In this document: positions 35,802 through 45,539 of the stretch, piece by piece
How the letters are laid out: every line of letters begins with the position of its first letter
How positions within the stretch are numbered: position 1 is the first letter of the stretch
Origin: Leptospira ryugenii
Lineage (GTDB): Bacteria; Spirochaetota; Leptospiria; Leptospirales; Leptospiraceae
DNA length: 64,000 nucleotides
Assembly: GCF_003114855.1 (NCBI RefSeq)
Contig: NZ_BFBB01000003.1
Coordinates: 1-64,000 of the forward strand
Direction of reading: 5' to 3'
Made by a program: the position numbers and the translations under genes
Notes under the pieces: model-generated
The model's database searches: none
Told to the model about the DNA's origin: nothing
Seen by the model: only the letters and a program-made list of their open reading frames with translations

Positions 35802-36381
35802 GGAGGATGTTCTATTTGTTAGTGCATTTTCTGGAGAGATTGATCGCTTATCTTCATCTCTATCATTAGCTGAGATAAAGGTATTGGGCATTGGGAATCT
35901 AAATGCCGCATTATCTTTGTTTGTTTACTTACAATCAAATCCACATACCAAACATGTTTTCTTTTTGGGTTCAGGCGGCTCCTACCCTTGGTCAGATTAC
36001 AAGACTGGTGCTCTCGTCCAGTCCAATGAATTCTACCAAATAGAGACTGCAGGTCTTTCTGGTTTTGGAAAACAATTGCCCACCGAACCCATACATTTCC
36101 TGAAGAGTCAGTCTACCCTTCCTCAACTCCGGTCCAATTGCCCAAGTCTCATTACTCTACAAGATGTAAACCATGCCTGGAAGGAAAAGCTTGCTCTCTG
36201 CGAGATCGAGAACCTAGAGTGCTATGGTATCGCAAAAGTTTGCAAACAGTTTGGTATTTCCTTTACCGCCTTTTTTGCCATTACGAACGAAGTAGGCCCC
36301 AATGGCTCGGTAGAATGGCAAAAAAATTGGCGTGAATTATCAAATCAACTGCAAGACAAAGTCCTAACTTTTTTCACCTAA
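35785..36381 (+). CDS. Nucleoside phosphorylase-superfamily protein (MTAN/futalosine hydrolase type)
   Basis: 198 residues, start TTG 35785 inside the argC end with GAGGAAA at proper distance. The fold landmarks are VFFLGSGGSYP, an adenine-pocket-like AGLSGFGKQ, and ENLECYGIAKVC in place of the usual VEMEG, followed by FFAITNEVGPNGSVEW. Could be a futalosine or methylthioadenosine hydrolase; the substrate pocket cannot be settled by eye. Confidence 0.6.
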   Translation: MVYKDREDVLFVSAFSGEIDRLSSSLSLAEIKVLGIGNLNAALSLFVYLQSNPHTKHVFFLGSGGSYPWSDYKTGALVQSNEFYQIETAGLSGFGKQLPTEPIHFLKSQSTLPQLRSNCPSLITLQDVNHAWKEKLALCEIENLECYGIAKVCKQFGISFTAFFAITNEVGPNGSVEWQKNWRELSNQLQDKVLTFFT

Positions 36382-36978
36382 TACAGATTTTACGGCAGGT
36401 TCTGATAAAACACGATCTATCCATAATTGTACGTTTGTAGGAACCTCCAATTCCATATAAGAGATATTATTGATAAAAGGAGCGTACATGATTTCCATAA
36501 ATCCAAACTGTTCCTCGAAAAAATACTTTCTACTTTGGAAAAAGGAGTCTAGAGAATCTAAATGTCTGCCCACACGTTTTGTGGATTCTTTCATTCGGTT
36601 TAGATCCCATTTTTCTTCTTTGATGAACTTCTTCGCAAAGTAGACGAAACTTGCGGGGATGGTAAATTCTGTTTCCGCTTGGCAGGCATATTGAGTGAGG
36701 AGTGCCCGTTCTTTCATGCCGATCGGAATGAGAGGTTTGGTATCTGGAAATTTCTCTTCCACATAACGCATAATGGCATAAGACTCACATAAAATCCAAT
36801 CTCCGTCTTTCAAAACAGGTACTTTACCATGAGGGTTGATCTCAATAAATGGTTTTTTGCGGTTTTCTAATTTTTCCAAGGCGACAGGGAGGATTTCAAA
36901 GGGAATCTCCTTCCAAACAAAATAGATACGAACTCTTTGCGAATAGGTTGAATTTGGATGGGAATACAGTTGTAACAT
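36364..36978 (-). CDS. Glutathione S-transferase-family protein
   Basis: 204 residues. Thioredoxin-fold N-terminus MLQLYSHPNSTYSQRVRIYFVWKEIPFEILPV with Ser12 as likely catalytic residue, the cis-Pro GKVPVLKDGDW and ESYAIMRYVEEKFP, then an all-helical C-terminal domain. Its end overlaps the convergent phosphorylase gene by 18 bases. Confidence 0.85.
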   Translation of the reverse strand: MLQLYSHPNSTYSQRVRIYFVWKEIPFEILPVALEKLENRKKPFIEINPHGKVPVLKDGDWILCESYAIMRYVEEKFPDTKPLIPIGMKERALLTQYACQAETEFTIPASFVYFAKKFIKEEKWDLNRMKESTKRVGRHLDSLDSFFQSRKYFFEEQFGFMEIMYAPFINNISYMELEVPTNVQLWIDRVLSEPAVKSVLGEKS

Positions 36979-37011
36979 GTTGGTTAAAGGATCCTATCAT
37001 TTCCTATTCTG

Positions 37012-38184
37012 TCAAAATAAAACAGAATACGGCAATCCAAAGATTCCTTCCGATTTGCAGATCTCAATAGCATAGCGGTCAGTCATACCGGCAACGTAAT
37101 CACAGATGATGCGGTAACGCCCATCTTCTTCTTCTCTTTCTCGATAGGAAAGTGGGATCTTCTCAGGATGTTTCAAAAAATATTGGAACAGAAGATGGAT
37201 TATTTCTTTTCCCTGGTCGCTCATTTTCGAGACCGTGGGGTGCCTGTACAGATTCTCAAATAAAAAAGATTTCAACTCTTTTCGGTATTCATTCATCTCT
37301 TTTGAGAAACTCACCAATGGGATTTTGTTTCGGTAGGCAACTCGAACATCTTCTGGACTGAGGATGTTGTGCTTTTCTAGGTTGGCATGTGTATTGGTCA
37401 ATAAATCAGATATCAATTCATTTAAGATGGCTCTATACGTCGTCCTGAGAATGATCTCTTCTTTTTCATTTGGGTATTTTTCTTTCACCACCAAGTAATT
37501 TTGTTTCCAAATTCGCACATCCAACAAACTTTCTGGTTTTAGTAAACCTTTCTCCAAACCGTCTTCTATATCATGCGAGGAATACGCTATCTCATCGGAA
37601 TGATCCACTATCTGTGCCTCCAAACTCGGACCATTTTCTTTTCTTTCTTCATTGGCGGAACTTTTTGCGTAGTCACCTCCATGTTTCATGATACCCTGCA
37701 ATGTCGCATAACATAAATTAAGTCCAGAAAAACCAGGATACTTACGTTCCAACTTTTGGACAACACGAAGAGATTGTTTGTTATGTTCAAATCCGCCAAA
37801 ACCTCGCATAATGTCTGCTAATGCGTCTTGGCCGGCATGACCAAAGGGAGAGTGGCCTAAATCATGGGCAAGAGCAATGGCTTCTGTGAGGTCATCATTT
37901 AAACCCAGGGCCTTTGCCAATGTTCTGGAAACACCAGCTACTTCCAGAGTATGGGTCAACCGATTCCGGTAGTGGTCTCCCACCGAATAGACAAACACTT
38001 GGGTTTTGTATTCTAATCGTTTGAAGGCTTGGGAATGGACAATTCGGTCTTTGTCCCTTTGGAATGGCAATCGGTATGGATGGTCTTCTTCAGGAAATTC
38101 TCTTTTCTGGGAGAGTGAACTCCGCTCTGCATAGGGGGCCAAAATTTCCTCATCTTTCTCAAGTTCCCTCTTCCCTTTTAACAT
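37012..38184 (-). CDS. dgt: dGTP triphosphohydrolase-like HD protein
   Basis: 390 residues. HD metal site: His78 in NRLTHTLEV and His107-Asp108 in AHDLGHSPFGHAG, with the family's DRIVHSQAFKRLEYKTQVF start and MTDRYAIEIC end. Releases triphosphate from deoxynucleoside triphosphates, mainly dGTP. Divergent from the DedA gene. Confidence 0.9.
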   Translation of the reverse strand: MLKGKRELEKDEEILAPYAERSSLSQKREFPEEDHPYRLPFQRDKDRIVHSQAFKRLEYKTQVFVYSVGDHYRNRLTHTLEVAGVSRTLAKALGLNDDLTEAIALAHDLGHSPFGHAGQDALADIMRGFGGFEHNKQSLRVVQKLERKYPGFSGLNLCYATLQGIMKHGGDYAKSSANEERKENGPSLEAQIVDHSDEIAYSSHDIEDGLEKGLLKPESLLDVRIWKQNYLVVKEKYPNEKEEIILRTTYRAILNELISDLLTNTHANLEKHNILSPEDVRVAYRNKIPLVSFSKEMNEYRKELKSFLFENLYRHPTVSKMSDQGKEIIHLLFQYFLKHPEKIPLSYREREEEDGRYRIICDYVAGMTDRYAIEICKSEGIFGLPYSVLF

Positions 38185-38235
38185 AAATTCTCTTTCCTTT
38201 TTCTTCCAAATCGTAAATACAGTCTATTATACCGC

Positions 38236-38850
38236 ATGGACTTTTTACAAACCCTTGTCTCTCTTTTCACAGACTATGGATACTTCGCAGTCTTTTCTGT
38301 TCTCATCCTTTGCGGTTTCGGCCTTCCCGTTCCTGAGGACATCTCGCTTACCGCTGGGGGCGTAATCTCTGGTTTGGGCCATACCAACGTCCATGTGATG
38401 TTTCTCGTAGGCATGGCGGGTGTGCTCCTGGGTGATGGGTTTGTCTTTCTCTTGGGGAGAGTGTATGGCGAGAGGGCCCTTAAACTACCGGTTCTCCGCA
38501 CTGTCCTACACCCAGAACGGTTTGAAAAGGTACAAGAAAAGTTCAAAAAGTATGGCAAATGGGTTGTTTTCTTTGGAAGGTTTATGCCTGGCCTACGGAT
38601 GCCCATTTTTTTCACTGCCGGCACCTCAGGGCAGATTTCTTTCTTTCGCTTTGTTCTGACAGATGGATTTGCAGCTTTGATTTCAGTTCCCATTTGGGTG
38701 TATTTGGGCTATTACTTTGCCCATAACTTTGACGAACTGATGTCCTATGTTCGCCGAGGCCAGACCATCATACTTGTTTTGGTGGCATTGGCTCTCCTTG
38801 GCTTTGGAATCTTTTTTTATTGGAAACAAAAGAAAGAATCACCATCTTAG
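38236..38850 (+). CDS. DedA-family membrane protein
   Basis: 204 residues with about five membrane segments. DedA signature: PVPEDISLTAGGVISGLGH and GRFMPGLRMPIFFTAGTSG with the two conserved arginines. Members are undecaprenyl phosphate or lipid carriers linked to membrane potential. The frame reaches 38850, just ahead of a lipoprotein gene. Confidence 0.88.
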   Translation: MDFLQTLVSLFTDYGYFAVFSVLILCGFGLPVPEDISLTAGGVISGLGHTNVHVMFLVGMAGVLLGDGFVFLLGRVYGERALKLPVLRTVLHPERFEKVQEKFKKYGKWVVFFGRFMPGLRMPIFFTAGTSGQISFFRFVLTDGFAALISVPIWVYLGYYFAHNFDELMSYVRRGQTIILVLVALALLGFGIFFYWKQKKESPS

Positions 38851-38861
38851 CGCTATCTTAC

Positions 38862-39341
38862 ATGACACGATTTCTCTTGTTTTTCTCCTTGGGGCTCTTT
38901 TGTTCCTGCACAAATTATTCAACGACTAGCTCTGTGCAGATCCCCCCTATCCTTGTCTCCGCGACCAAAAATACAAACGGAACCTTTAATGTCAATGTTC
39001 GGGCCACCAATCCAGAGCTCATCTTTTCTGGTTACCGTCTCTACCTGGCCACTACTGAAAATGATGCACGGAATTCGGGGGATTTGAACGCAGGAGCTGA
39101 TTGTACGCTTTCTGCTGGGTCTTTGGTGGTGCTCCCTGTCCAACCAAGGGATTATGTCTTCTTAATTGACCCATCCGAGAACACAATAGCCGCCGGTTCA
39201 GGAATTGATTGCAAATTTAAGGTCCAGGGAAATACTGGCAATTTCATTGCGGTCCGCGCCCTGAGCCTTTCCATCCAAGTCCAATCCGGAAGCAGCACCA
39301 TCCAAGTTTCTGGCCCCTCAAATGCCATCCAATTGCCTTAG
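38862..39341 (+). CDS. Hypothetical lipoprotein
   Basis: 159 residues starting at ATG 38862 with signal MTRFLLFFSLGLFCSC (Cys16 lipidated). The body is beta-rich (FNVNVRATNPELIFSGYRLY, GIDCKFKVQGNTGNFIAV), perhaps an immunoglobulin-like fold. No family recognised. 11 bases after the DedA stop, so possibly co-transcribed. Confidence 0.6.
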   Translation: MTRFLLFFSLGLFCSCTNYSTTSSVQIPPILVSATKNTNGTFNVNVRATNPELIFSGYRLYLATTENDARNSGDLNAGADCTLSAGSLVVLPVQPRDYVFLIDPSENTIAAGSGIDCKFKVQGNTGNFIAVRALSLSIQVQSGSSTIQVSGPSNAIQLP

Positions 39342-39511
39342 ACGTAAAACTTACTTGCAATTTAGACATACACCTGTAATCTTTTCCCCGAACATGGGGA
39401 AAAAGTGTTAATTTTTAGAGTATTTCTAAATTTTTTCAGAACATTCCCGTAGTTCACCCTACAAATATAAGAAGGATCTTGGATCCTAAAAACAAAATGG
39501 ATGGTAATTCA

Positions 39512-40414
39512 ATGTTGCAAATGAAAAGATTCGGAACCCTGGCTCTAGTTGCGGCCCTCTCTTTCGCGCTAGTTGCTTGCGGTAAATCGAGAACCGTAAA
39601 AATTTCTGCCTCTGAGGTAGAACGATCCAAAACTCCAGCAAAACTTCCTGCTGAGATCGAAAAACTATGGAAGAACCGACATAACGAGGCAGACCTACGA
39701 CAGGCCCTTGTTTCACTAGAACAGTTCGCAAATGAGAACCCTCAGTTCTCAGACGTAAAAGTTCTCCTTTGCCGAGGAAATTACCTAATGGGTGATGGAC
39801 ACCTCTGGCTCAAGCTAACTGGCGATGCAGATGCAGACGCAGCAGTCAAAGCAGAATCTATTAAATTTTACGATGCAGCGGTAGGCTGGTGTGAAGCCGC
39901 CCTAGCACTCAATCCAAAGTTCCGTGACAAAGTAGTCAAGGACGGTATCGAAGTTGAGAAAGCATTGGATACCCTCGGTCCAGAAGACATTGATGCCCTC
40001 TATTGGAGATATGCATCACTAGGAAAATGGTCCCGTTTATCTGGATTTACAACTTTGTTAGCTAACAGAAGTAAGTTCACAGCTATGATAAACCGTGTTA
40101 AAGAATTAGAAAAAGACATGGGCAAAGAATACTTTTACGCAGCTACCCTTCGCTACGATGCAGCTAGCAACGCTCTCTCTCCTACTGGAGACAAAAAGTT
40201 AGCAGACAAGTATTTTGAAGAAGCCATCAAAAGACACCCTAACTACTTTGCAGTCCGAGTACTCTATGCAGAAAGCCGTTTAAAAGGTGATGAAGCAAAA
40301 TTTAAGTCTCAACTTGATTACGTAATCAAAGGAAATCCAAAGTCTCTTCCAGAGCTAGAACCTGACCAAATCGTTGAGCAAAGAAAAGCTAAAAAACTCT
40401 TAGAAGATATCTAA
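39512..40414 (+). CDS. TatT-type TPR lipoprotein of a TRAP transporter
   Basis: About 300 residues from ATG 39512 (a TTG at 39479 would lengthen it). Lipobox LVAC (Cys23). The rest is alpha-helical TPR-like: FANENPQFSDVKVLLCRGNYLM, WCEAALALNPKF, YFEEAIKRHPNYFAVRVLYAESRLKG. This is the TatT component known from Treponema, a ring-forming lipoprotein that works with the DctP binding protein. The dctP gene follows by 14 bases. Confidence 0.8.
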   Translation: MLQMKRFGTLALVAALSFALVACGKSRTVKISASEVERSKTPAKLPAEIEKLWKNRHNEADLRQALVSLEQFANENPQFSDVKVLLCRGNYLMGDGHLWLKLTGDADADAAVKAESIKFYDAAVGWCEAALALNPKFRDKVVKDGIEVEKALDTLGPEDIDALYWRYASLGKWSRLSGFTTLLANRSKFTAMINRVKELEKDMGKEYFYAATLRYDAASNALSPTGDKKLADKYFEEAIKRHPNYFAVRVLYAESRLKGDEAKFKSQLDYVIKGNPKSLPELEPDQIVEQRKAKKLLEDI

Positions 40415-40428
40415 TCCCAGGAGATTAT

Positions 40429-41436
40429 ATGTTTCGTACACCTGTAAAATTCATCGCAGGTGCAATGTTTGCCTTCACAATCAGTGGAGGCATTTTTGCA
40501 CAAACAACCGTTAAAGTTGCAACCGTCGCACCAGAGGGAAGTCCTTGGGCAAATGAGTTGTCAAAAATTAAGAGAAAGATCGAGAAAGAGTCGGATGGCC
40601 AAATCAAAATCAAAATCTATCCAGGTGGACAGATGGGAGGAGAAAACGAGATCCTCCAGCAAGTAATCCGAGGCAAGCTACAAGGTGGTGGTTTGACCGC
40701 AGGTGCTCTTGCCAATACTGTAAAGGAACTCAATGTCCTTGAAATTCCGTATCTATTTGATTCCTTTAGCCAGGCGGATTGCGTCTTAGACAACCACCTA
40801 TTAGAAGACTTCCGTAGACTTTTCGAATCAAAAGGTCTAATCTTTGTTACATGGGCAGAAAACGGATACCGTTCGATTGGAACCAAAACAAACCCTGTTA
40901 AATCCCCACAAGATCTTAAAGGGATTAAAATCAGAATCCAAGAGTCCCCAGTACACATTGCCTACTGGAAGGCTTTGGGTGTGAGTGGTATCCCAATCGC
41001 TATCCCAGAAGTATTACCATCTCTTCAAACAGGTGTGGTAGAGGGCTTTGATAATACCCCTCTTTTCACCTTGGCAGCAGAATGGCAATCCGCAATCAAA
41101 CACTTCAGCCTAACTCGGCACATTTACCAGCCGGCGGCCATCGTTTACTCCAAAAAATTTTGGGACACCTTAAATGATGAGCAAAAGAAAACTTTAATGG
41201 GCGATGGAAATTCCCTAGCACCTGGCGCTCGTGTGGCGGTGCGATCCATCGAAAAAAATATGATTGCAACCCTGAAAAATGCTGGTGTAAACGTATACGA
41301 ACCTTCGGCAGCTGAGATTGCTAGCTTTAAGGCCGTGGCAAATAATGTTTCTGCATCGGTGATCGGCAAGATAGGTGGTGAATCCAAATCCATCTACGAC
41401 AAAATCCAAAAAGCAAAAGCAGCCTGCGGAAAATAA
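40429..41436 (+). CDS. dctP: TRAP transporter solute-binding protein
   Basis: 335 residues with signal peptide (to about 24, GGIFA). DctP family: VKVATVAPEGSPWANELSKI, IKIYPGGQMGGENEILQQV, GIKIRIQESPVHIAYWKALGVSGIPI with the Arg that grips a carboxylate. AGGAG precedes ATG. Captures organic acids or related ligands in the periplasm, here probably guided by the TatT lipoprotein upstream. Confidence 0.92.
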   Translation: MFRTPVKFIAGAMFAFTISGGIFAQTTVKVATVAPEGSPWANELSKIKRKIEKESDGQIKIKIYPGGQMGGENEILQQVIRGKLQGGGLTAGALANTVKELNVLEIPYLFDSFSQADCVLDNHLLEDFRRLFESKGLIFVTWAENGYRSIGTKTNPVKSPQDLKGIKIRIQESPVHIAYWKALGVSGIPIAIPEVLPSLQTGVVEGFDNTPLFTLAAEWQSAIKHFSLTRHIYQPAAIVYSKKFWDTLNDEQKKTLMGDGNSLAPGARVAVRSIEKNMIATLKNAGVNVYEPSAAEIASFKAVANNVSASVIGKIGGESKSIYDKIQKAKAACGK

Positions 41437-41467
41437 CAGTTCGTATTTAACAAAAAGGAAAGAATGA

Positions 41468-42166
41468 ATGAAATTCGTCGATAGGTTTCTCAATTACCTG
41501 AGTTTCGGCGAGAAATGGGCGGGAGGGATTTGTTTCCTCCTCCTCACACTTCTCATGATTGCAGATGTCGCCAAACGTGAAGTTGTCGACAAGTTTTTAT
41601 CCATGGTGATTGAAGGCCTAGAGGCCTATCCTTCTACCTCGGTAGCCTCTCTACTCGGAGGTTGGAGTGTATATTTGGCAGAATGGTTCGGCCAAGAAGC
41701 TAGCTCCTTTCTGGAATGGATAGGTAGAGGCGGCATCGTTTGGGCACAAAAGTTGTCTCTTTACTTTATGCTTTGGGGAGGATTGTTTGGATCGGCGCTT
41801 GCGAGTGCAAAGGGTTCTCACTTGAGACCAGAGATTGCGGACAAGCTCCTTCCGAAAAAAGTGTTACCCTATGTGAAAGTGATTGAACAGTTTGTGATTT
41901 CAACATTCTTTCTGTTTCTTACCTACCTTTCCTTTTTATATGTGCAAGAGAGTATAAGCTTGGACGAAGTCAATCCGGTGACAGAGATTTCCCTTTGGAA
42001 AGTACAGCTTATTTTCCCATATGTGTTTTTTTCGATGGGCTTTCGGCATCTCGTATATGGAATCTTCCCCAAACTTATCCCAGCTGACTTAAATGAGGCG
42101 ACAGAGGCCTTAGAAGAAATGAAAGGGGAATTCCCAATGGATGACCAAGGAGCGGTAAACAAATGA
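41468..42166 (+). CDS. dctQ: TRAP transporter small permease
   Basis: 232 residues with four membrane helices plus an extra hydrophilic stretch (residues about 45-80). YLSFGEKWAGGICFLLLTLLMIADV and LSLYFMLWGGLFGSALASAKGSHL match DctQ. Its stop overlaps the dctM start by four bases. Length is above the usual 150-180, mainly in the loop between helices 1 and 2. Confidence 0.88.
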   Translation: MKFVDRFLNYLSFGEKWAGGICFLLLTLLMIADVAKREVVDKFLSMVIEGLEAYPSTSVASLLGGWSVYLAEWFGQEASSFLEWIGRGGIVWAQKLSLYFMLWGGLFGSALASAKGSHLRPEIADKLLPKKVLPYVKVIEQFVISTFFLFLTYLSFLYVQESISLDEVNPVTEISLWKVQLIFPYVFFSMGFRHLVYGIFPKLIPADLNEATEALEEMKGEFPMDDQGAVNK

Positions 42167-43467
42167 GCTCATGGGGTATTTTAGGTTTATTACTTGTTCT
42201 GATCATTTTACGACAGCCTCTCATCGTTTTGATGGGCGCTGTGACAGTATTTTGTTATTATTTTCTACCTGACCCTCCCCTAGAGGCTGTCACGGAGTTA
42301 AATGCAATCATTGGGGATTTATTCTTCGCTGGAGACAAAGAGATCCTCCTTGCGATCCCACTCTTCATCATTGCGGGAAATCTCATGACTCATGGAAGCA
42401 TTGCTAGGCGGCTCATCCGAATGGCGCAGGCGATGACTGCTCCTATTCCGGCAGGACTTGCCATCGCAGGGGTTTTCTCTTGTGGTATCTTTGCGGCCAT
42501 TTCAGGTTCTTCTCCCGTTACTTTGATCGCGATTGGTGGTCTTATGTACCCAAGCTTAACAAAGGCAGGCTATCCTTCTCAGTTTTCCATGGGACTCCTT
42601 GCCTCTGGTGGAACCTTGGGGATCATCATCCCACCGAGTATTCCCATGATCGTATATGCGATTATGGTGGGTGTCTCAGTTACCGACCTTTTCATTGCAG
42701 GGATCGGTCCTGGGATTCTACTCATGTCCTTACTCATGCTCTACTCTGTGTTCCGCGCAGGAAAGATTGGCCGAGGCAAATGGGACTTCCAAGAAGTGAA
42801 ACAATCTTGGAAAGAGGGAATCCTCGCATTGCTGATGCCCATTGTGATTCTTGGCGGTATCTACTCTGGATTCTTCACAGCAACTGAATCAGCGGCAATC
42901 GCTGTCTTCTATGCCATCATCGTAGAGATCTTTGTCCACAAAGAGCTCAGCTTCGGAAAGATACCGAGCATCATGGCAGAAAGTGCGGAACAATTAGGGA
43001 TTCTATTTTTGATCTTGATCCTTGCTGTTAGCTTAAACAAATTTATGATCGAGAATGAAATTCCCCAAAACTTGGTGACGACCATGTCTGGCTTAATTTC
43101 TAGCCCGGTTACCTTCCTCATCGGGGTGAATATACTTCTCTTAATCGTAGGTATGTTTATGGATATCATGAGTGCTATTTTGGTTTTAGCACCACTCTTA
43201 GCACCAATGGCTGTTAATTATGGCATAAACCCAATCCACTTCGGAATCATCATGATTGTAAACTTAGAGATCGGTTACCTAACCCCTCCAGTAGGTATCA
43301 ACCTCTTTGTTGCATCAGGTATTTTCAAACAACCATTAGGAAAGGTCATTCAGTCAGTGGCGCCTATTGTCGGTTTGTTTCTATTTGGATTGATCCTAAT
43401 CAGTTGGATTCCAGAAATCTCTCTGGGTTTAATCTCACCAGAGAACGTTCCACCAGCTAGTCCTTAG
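42163..43467 (+). CDS. dctM: TRAP transporter large permease
   Basis: 434 residues, twelve or so membrane segments. DctM landmarks: AIPLFIIAGNLMTHGSIARRLI, GIFAAISGSSPVTLIAIGG, GGTLGIIIPPSIPMIVY, TATESAAIAVFYA and the closing IEIGYLTPPVGINLFV-type stretch (NLEIGYLTPPVGINLF). Sodium-driven uptake of the ligand brought by DctP. Last gene of the operon, followed by a terminator. Confidence 0.93.
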   Translation: MSSWGILGLLLVLIILRQPLIVLMGAVTVFCYYFLPDPPLEAVTELNAIIGDLFFAGDKEILLAIPLFIIAGNLMTHGSIARRLIRMAQAMTAPIPAGLAIAGVFSCGIFAAISGSSPVTLIAIGGLMYPSLTKAGYPSQFSMGLLASGGTLGIIIPPSIPMIVYAIMVGVSVTDLFIAGIGPGILLMSLLMLYSVFRAGKIGRGKWDFQEVKQSWKEGILALLMPIVILGGIYSGFFTATESAAIAVFYAIIVEIFVHKELSFGKIPSIMAESAEQLGILFLILILAVSLNKFMIENEIPQNLVTTMSGLISSPVTFLIGVNILLLIVGMFMDIMSAILVLAPLLAPMAVNYGINPIHFGIIMIVNLEIGYLTPPVGINLFVASGIFKQPLGKVIQSVAPIVGLFLFGLILISWIPEISLGLISPENVPPASP

Positions 43468-43474
43468 CTGGGAC

Positions 43475-43508
43475 ACCCATCCTTGTAAAACAGGGATGGG
43501 TTTATTTC
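43475..43508 (+). terminator. Terminator of the TRAP operon
   Basis: Stem ACCCATCC / GGATGGGT (8 bp) with an 11-base loop and a TTATTT tail, 7 bases after the dctM stop and partly inside the end of the convergent J-domain gene. Confidence 0.7.
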
Positions 43509-43990
43509 CACCAAACAGAAATTCGTTGTAGTGATTCTTCGGAATCTTTTGCCCAGATGCTATTCGGGTATTTAAAGGTGATTTCACGATAAATTTCGCG
43601 CACCGGCTCAAGTGCTTTTCGCAAACTTTCAATTCCTTTATTTTTATCATCTTCGAGGACTAGCGGTGTATTTTTATTTTTTTCAAAGTACTGTAAGATT
43701 GCTATTGTTTCCTTTTCTTTGGCAAGTTTGTACATTTCAAAGATAGGATCTTTGGCTTTGGAGGATTTTTTCTCTAACCAAACAAACGATTGCTGAGTGT
43801 TCCACCACTCTTTTAAGAATTCGTAATGCCTTTGGAGTTCGAGAAACATAACTGCGGAATCATACTCTCCAGCATCTGGATGGTAACGTTTGGCTAATCT
43901 TTGGTATTGGTTTTTGAGATCTAATTCTGAACTGGACTCATTGAGTTGAAAAAAAGCGAGAGCTTCTTCTAACAATAATTTTTGATCCAC
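43502..43990 (-). CDS. J-domain protein in a flagellar chaperone block
   Basis: 162 residues. J-domain start with SELDLKNQYQRLAKRYHPDAGEYD and the HPD motif at 37-39, followed by a non-standard C-terminal part of about 90 residues with no G/F or zinc region. It would stimulate DnaK. Overlaps the next upstream gene by 22 bases. Confidence 0.75.
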   Translation of the reverse strand: MDQKLLLEEALAFFQLNESSSELDLKNQYQRLAKRYHPDAGEYDSAVMFLELQRHYEFLKEWWNTQQSFVWLEKKSSKAKDPIFEMYKLAKEKETIAILQYFEKNKNTPLVLEDDKNKGIESLRKALEPVREIYREITFKYPNSIWAKDSEESLQRISVWWK

Positions 43991-44364
43991 GAAAGACCTA
44001 AATTTTGTGCAAAATGTACTTTGAGCTTTCTCTGTACCTGGAATTCATAATATTCCTTTTTTGCATTTTGCAATTCTGTTTCGAGTGCCTTTTGTACTTT
44101 GGATTGGATTTCTCGGGCCTGGTCTAACAATTGGAACACTTCTTGGGATGCTTGGATGTCTTCACTACTCGCCGGCAAGTCCAAAGAGATATCTAAATTC
44201 TGCTGGTCTAATTCCTTTAACTTCTGGATGAGGTTCTCATTTTTAAATTCTAGTTGAACTGCCGAATCAGCATCCCCATAGGAAAGGTACTCTGCCTCTT
44301 TTTGGAGATTTGAGATTAAATCTAAGAGATACTTTTTTTTCTTTTGGTAAAAGGGTATTCTCAT
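43969..44364 (-). CDS. Helical protein beside fliS, possibly FlgN/FliT-like
   Basis: 131 residues, nearly all helix with coiled-coil character (LLDLISNLQKEAEYLSY, ELQNAKKEYYEFQVQRKLK). Lies 9 bases after fliS; such small coiled-coil proteins next to fliS are often flagellar export chaperones. No clear motif to prove it. Confidence 0.5.
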   Translation of the reverse strand: MRIPFYQKKKKYLLDLISNLQKEAEYLSYGDADSAVQLEFKNENLIQKLKELDQQNLDISLDLPASSEDIQASQEVFQLLDQAREIQSKVQKALETELQNAKKEYYEFQVQRKLKVHFAQNLGLSWIKNYC

Positions 44365-44373
44365 ATCCGTAAT

Positions 44374-44820
44374 TTAACCTGTTATGGAAATTCCTGTAGG
44401 TCGTACAGGTGCATTTTGTCCCTGGCCTGCTTCCTTTTTTTCCAACTCTTCCCAAGAGGATTTTAACTCATTAAGGATCTTTACACATTCTTGGATGATG
44501 GCTTTGTCCTTTTTCATATTGGCTTCTAGGAGTCTTTTTTTGAGGTAAATGTAGAGAGAAAGTAGATTGTTGGCAACTTCCTGTCCCTCTTCCATATTTA
44601 GGGAGAGAAGAAGTTCGGTGATGATATCTTGGGCTTTGATGATATGGTTATTTACAACATCGTACTTGCGTGGGGTCATATTGTCCATCGCAACCCCTAA
44701 AAATCGAATGGCTCCGTCAAAGAGCATAACAATCAACTTAACTTGGCTAACAGTGGAAATCTCATTCGCTTTGTATTCATTATAACCGGAATAACCGCCG
44801 GTCTTTCTCGCAAGTGACAT
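44374..44820 (-). CDS. fliS: Flagellar export chaperone FliS
   Basis: 148 residues from ATG 44820 with AGGAG in place; the frame further upstream overlaps the opposite purN leader. FliS features: YNEYKANEISTVSQVKLIVMLFDGAIRFL (11-39) and LLSLYIYLKKRLLEANMKKDKAIIQECVKIL. Binds flagellin in the cytoplasm and keeps it unfolded until export to the periplasmic flagellum. Confidence 0.9.
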   Translation of the reverse strand: MSLARKTGGYSGYNEYKANEISTVSQVKLIVMLFDGAIRFLGVAMDNMTPRKYDVVNNHIIKAQDIITELLLSLNMEEGQEVANNLLSLYIYLKKRLLEANMKKDKAIIQECVKILNELKSSWEELEKKEAGQGQNAPVRPTGISITG

Positions 44821-44897
44821 TTTTTTCTCCTGACTATTCCCATCGACCAAAAAGGATACTTGCTTAATGACAGATTGGAATAATCTTAGAATAAAGA

Positions 44898-45539
44898 ATG
44901 AGAAATCTCCTGGCAACTGGAATTAGAAAGGAACCCAAAAGGCTTCTATTTCTAGCCTCTGGAAGGGGCTCTAACTTTGAAGCCGCCGTCAAAACCCTTC
45001 AAAAAAAGCCCAAACTCTACCAGATCTTAGCCCTCATTTCAGATAACCCTGAGGCTAAGGCCCTCGAAATCGCCAAATCTAGAAAAATCCCAACCATCCT
45101 ACTCCCGTACCGAGCGTTTTCTGACAAACAAGCCTACCATAGAGAGTTACTAGCCCGTAGCCTCGAATCTCGCCCAGACTTGGTGGTTGCCTGTGGCTAC
45201 ATGCGCATCCTGAAACCTGAATTTGTGCGCGCCTTCCCGAATAAAATTATCAATGTCCATCCCTCTCTCCTACCTTCTTTCCCAGGACTTGATGCCCAAA
45301 AGCAAGCCCTAGAGTATGGGGCCAAAGTCACTGGTTGCACAGTTCACTTCGTGGAAGAAGGGGTGGATACTGGTCCCATCATCCTACAAAAATCTATAGT
45401 GGTTCAAAATAATTGGGGACTCGGAGAACTCTCTCGGGCAATTTTACAAGAAGAGCATAAACTTTTGCCCTTAGCCATACAGTTGTTTTGTGAAAATAAA
45501 TTAAAAATCAAAGGTAGAAAGGTAGAAATACTTACATGA
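44898..45539 (+). CDS. purN: Phosphoribosylglycinamide formyltransferase
   Basis: 213 residues. Formyl-transferase fold: [14 protein letters not shown] (18-31), catalytic motif region with [20 protein letters not shown] (conserved N-V-H-P-S-L-L-P) and [19 protein letters not shown] with the D-T-G. Third purine step, using 10-formyl-THF. Ends in a four-base overlap with purH. Confidence 0.93.
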   Translation: MRNLLATGIRKEPKRLLFLASGRGSNFEAAVKTLQKKPKLYQILALISDNPEAKALEIAKSRKIPTILLPYRAFSDKQAYHRELLARSLESRPDLVVACGYMRILKPEFVRAFPNKIINVHPSLLPSFPGLDAQKQALEYGAKVTGCTVHFVEEGVDTGPIILQKSIVVQNNWGLGELSRAILQEEHKLLPLAIQLFCENKLKIKGRKVEILT

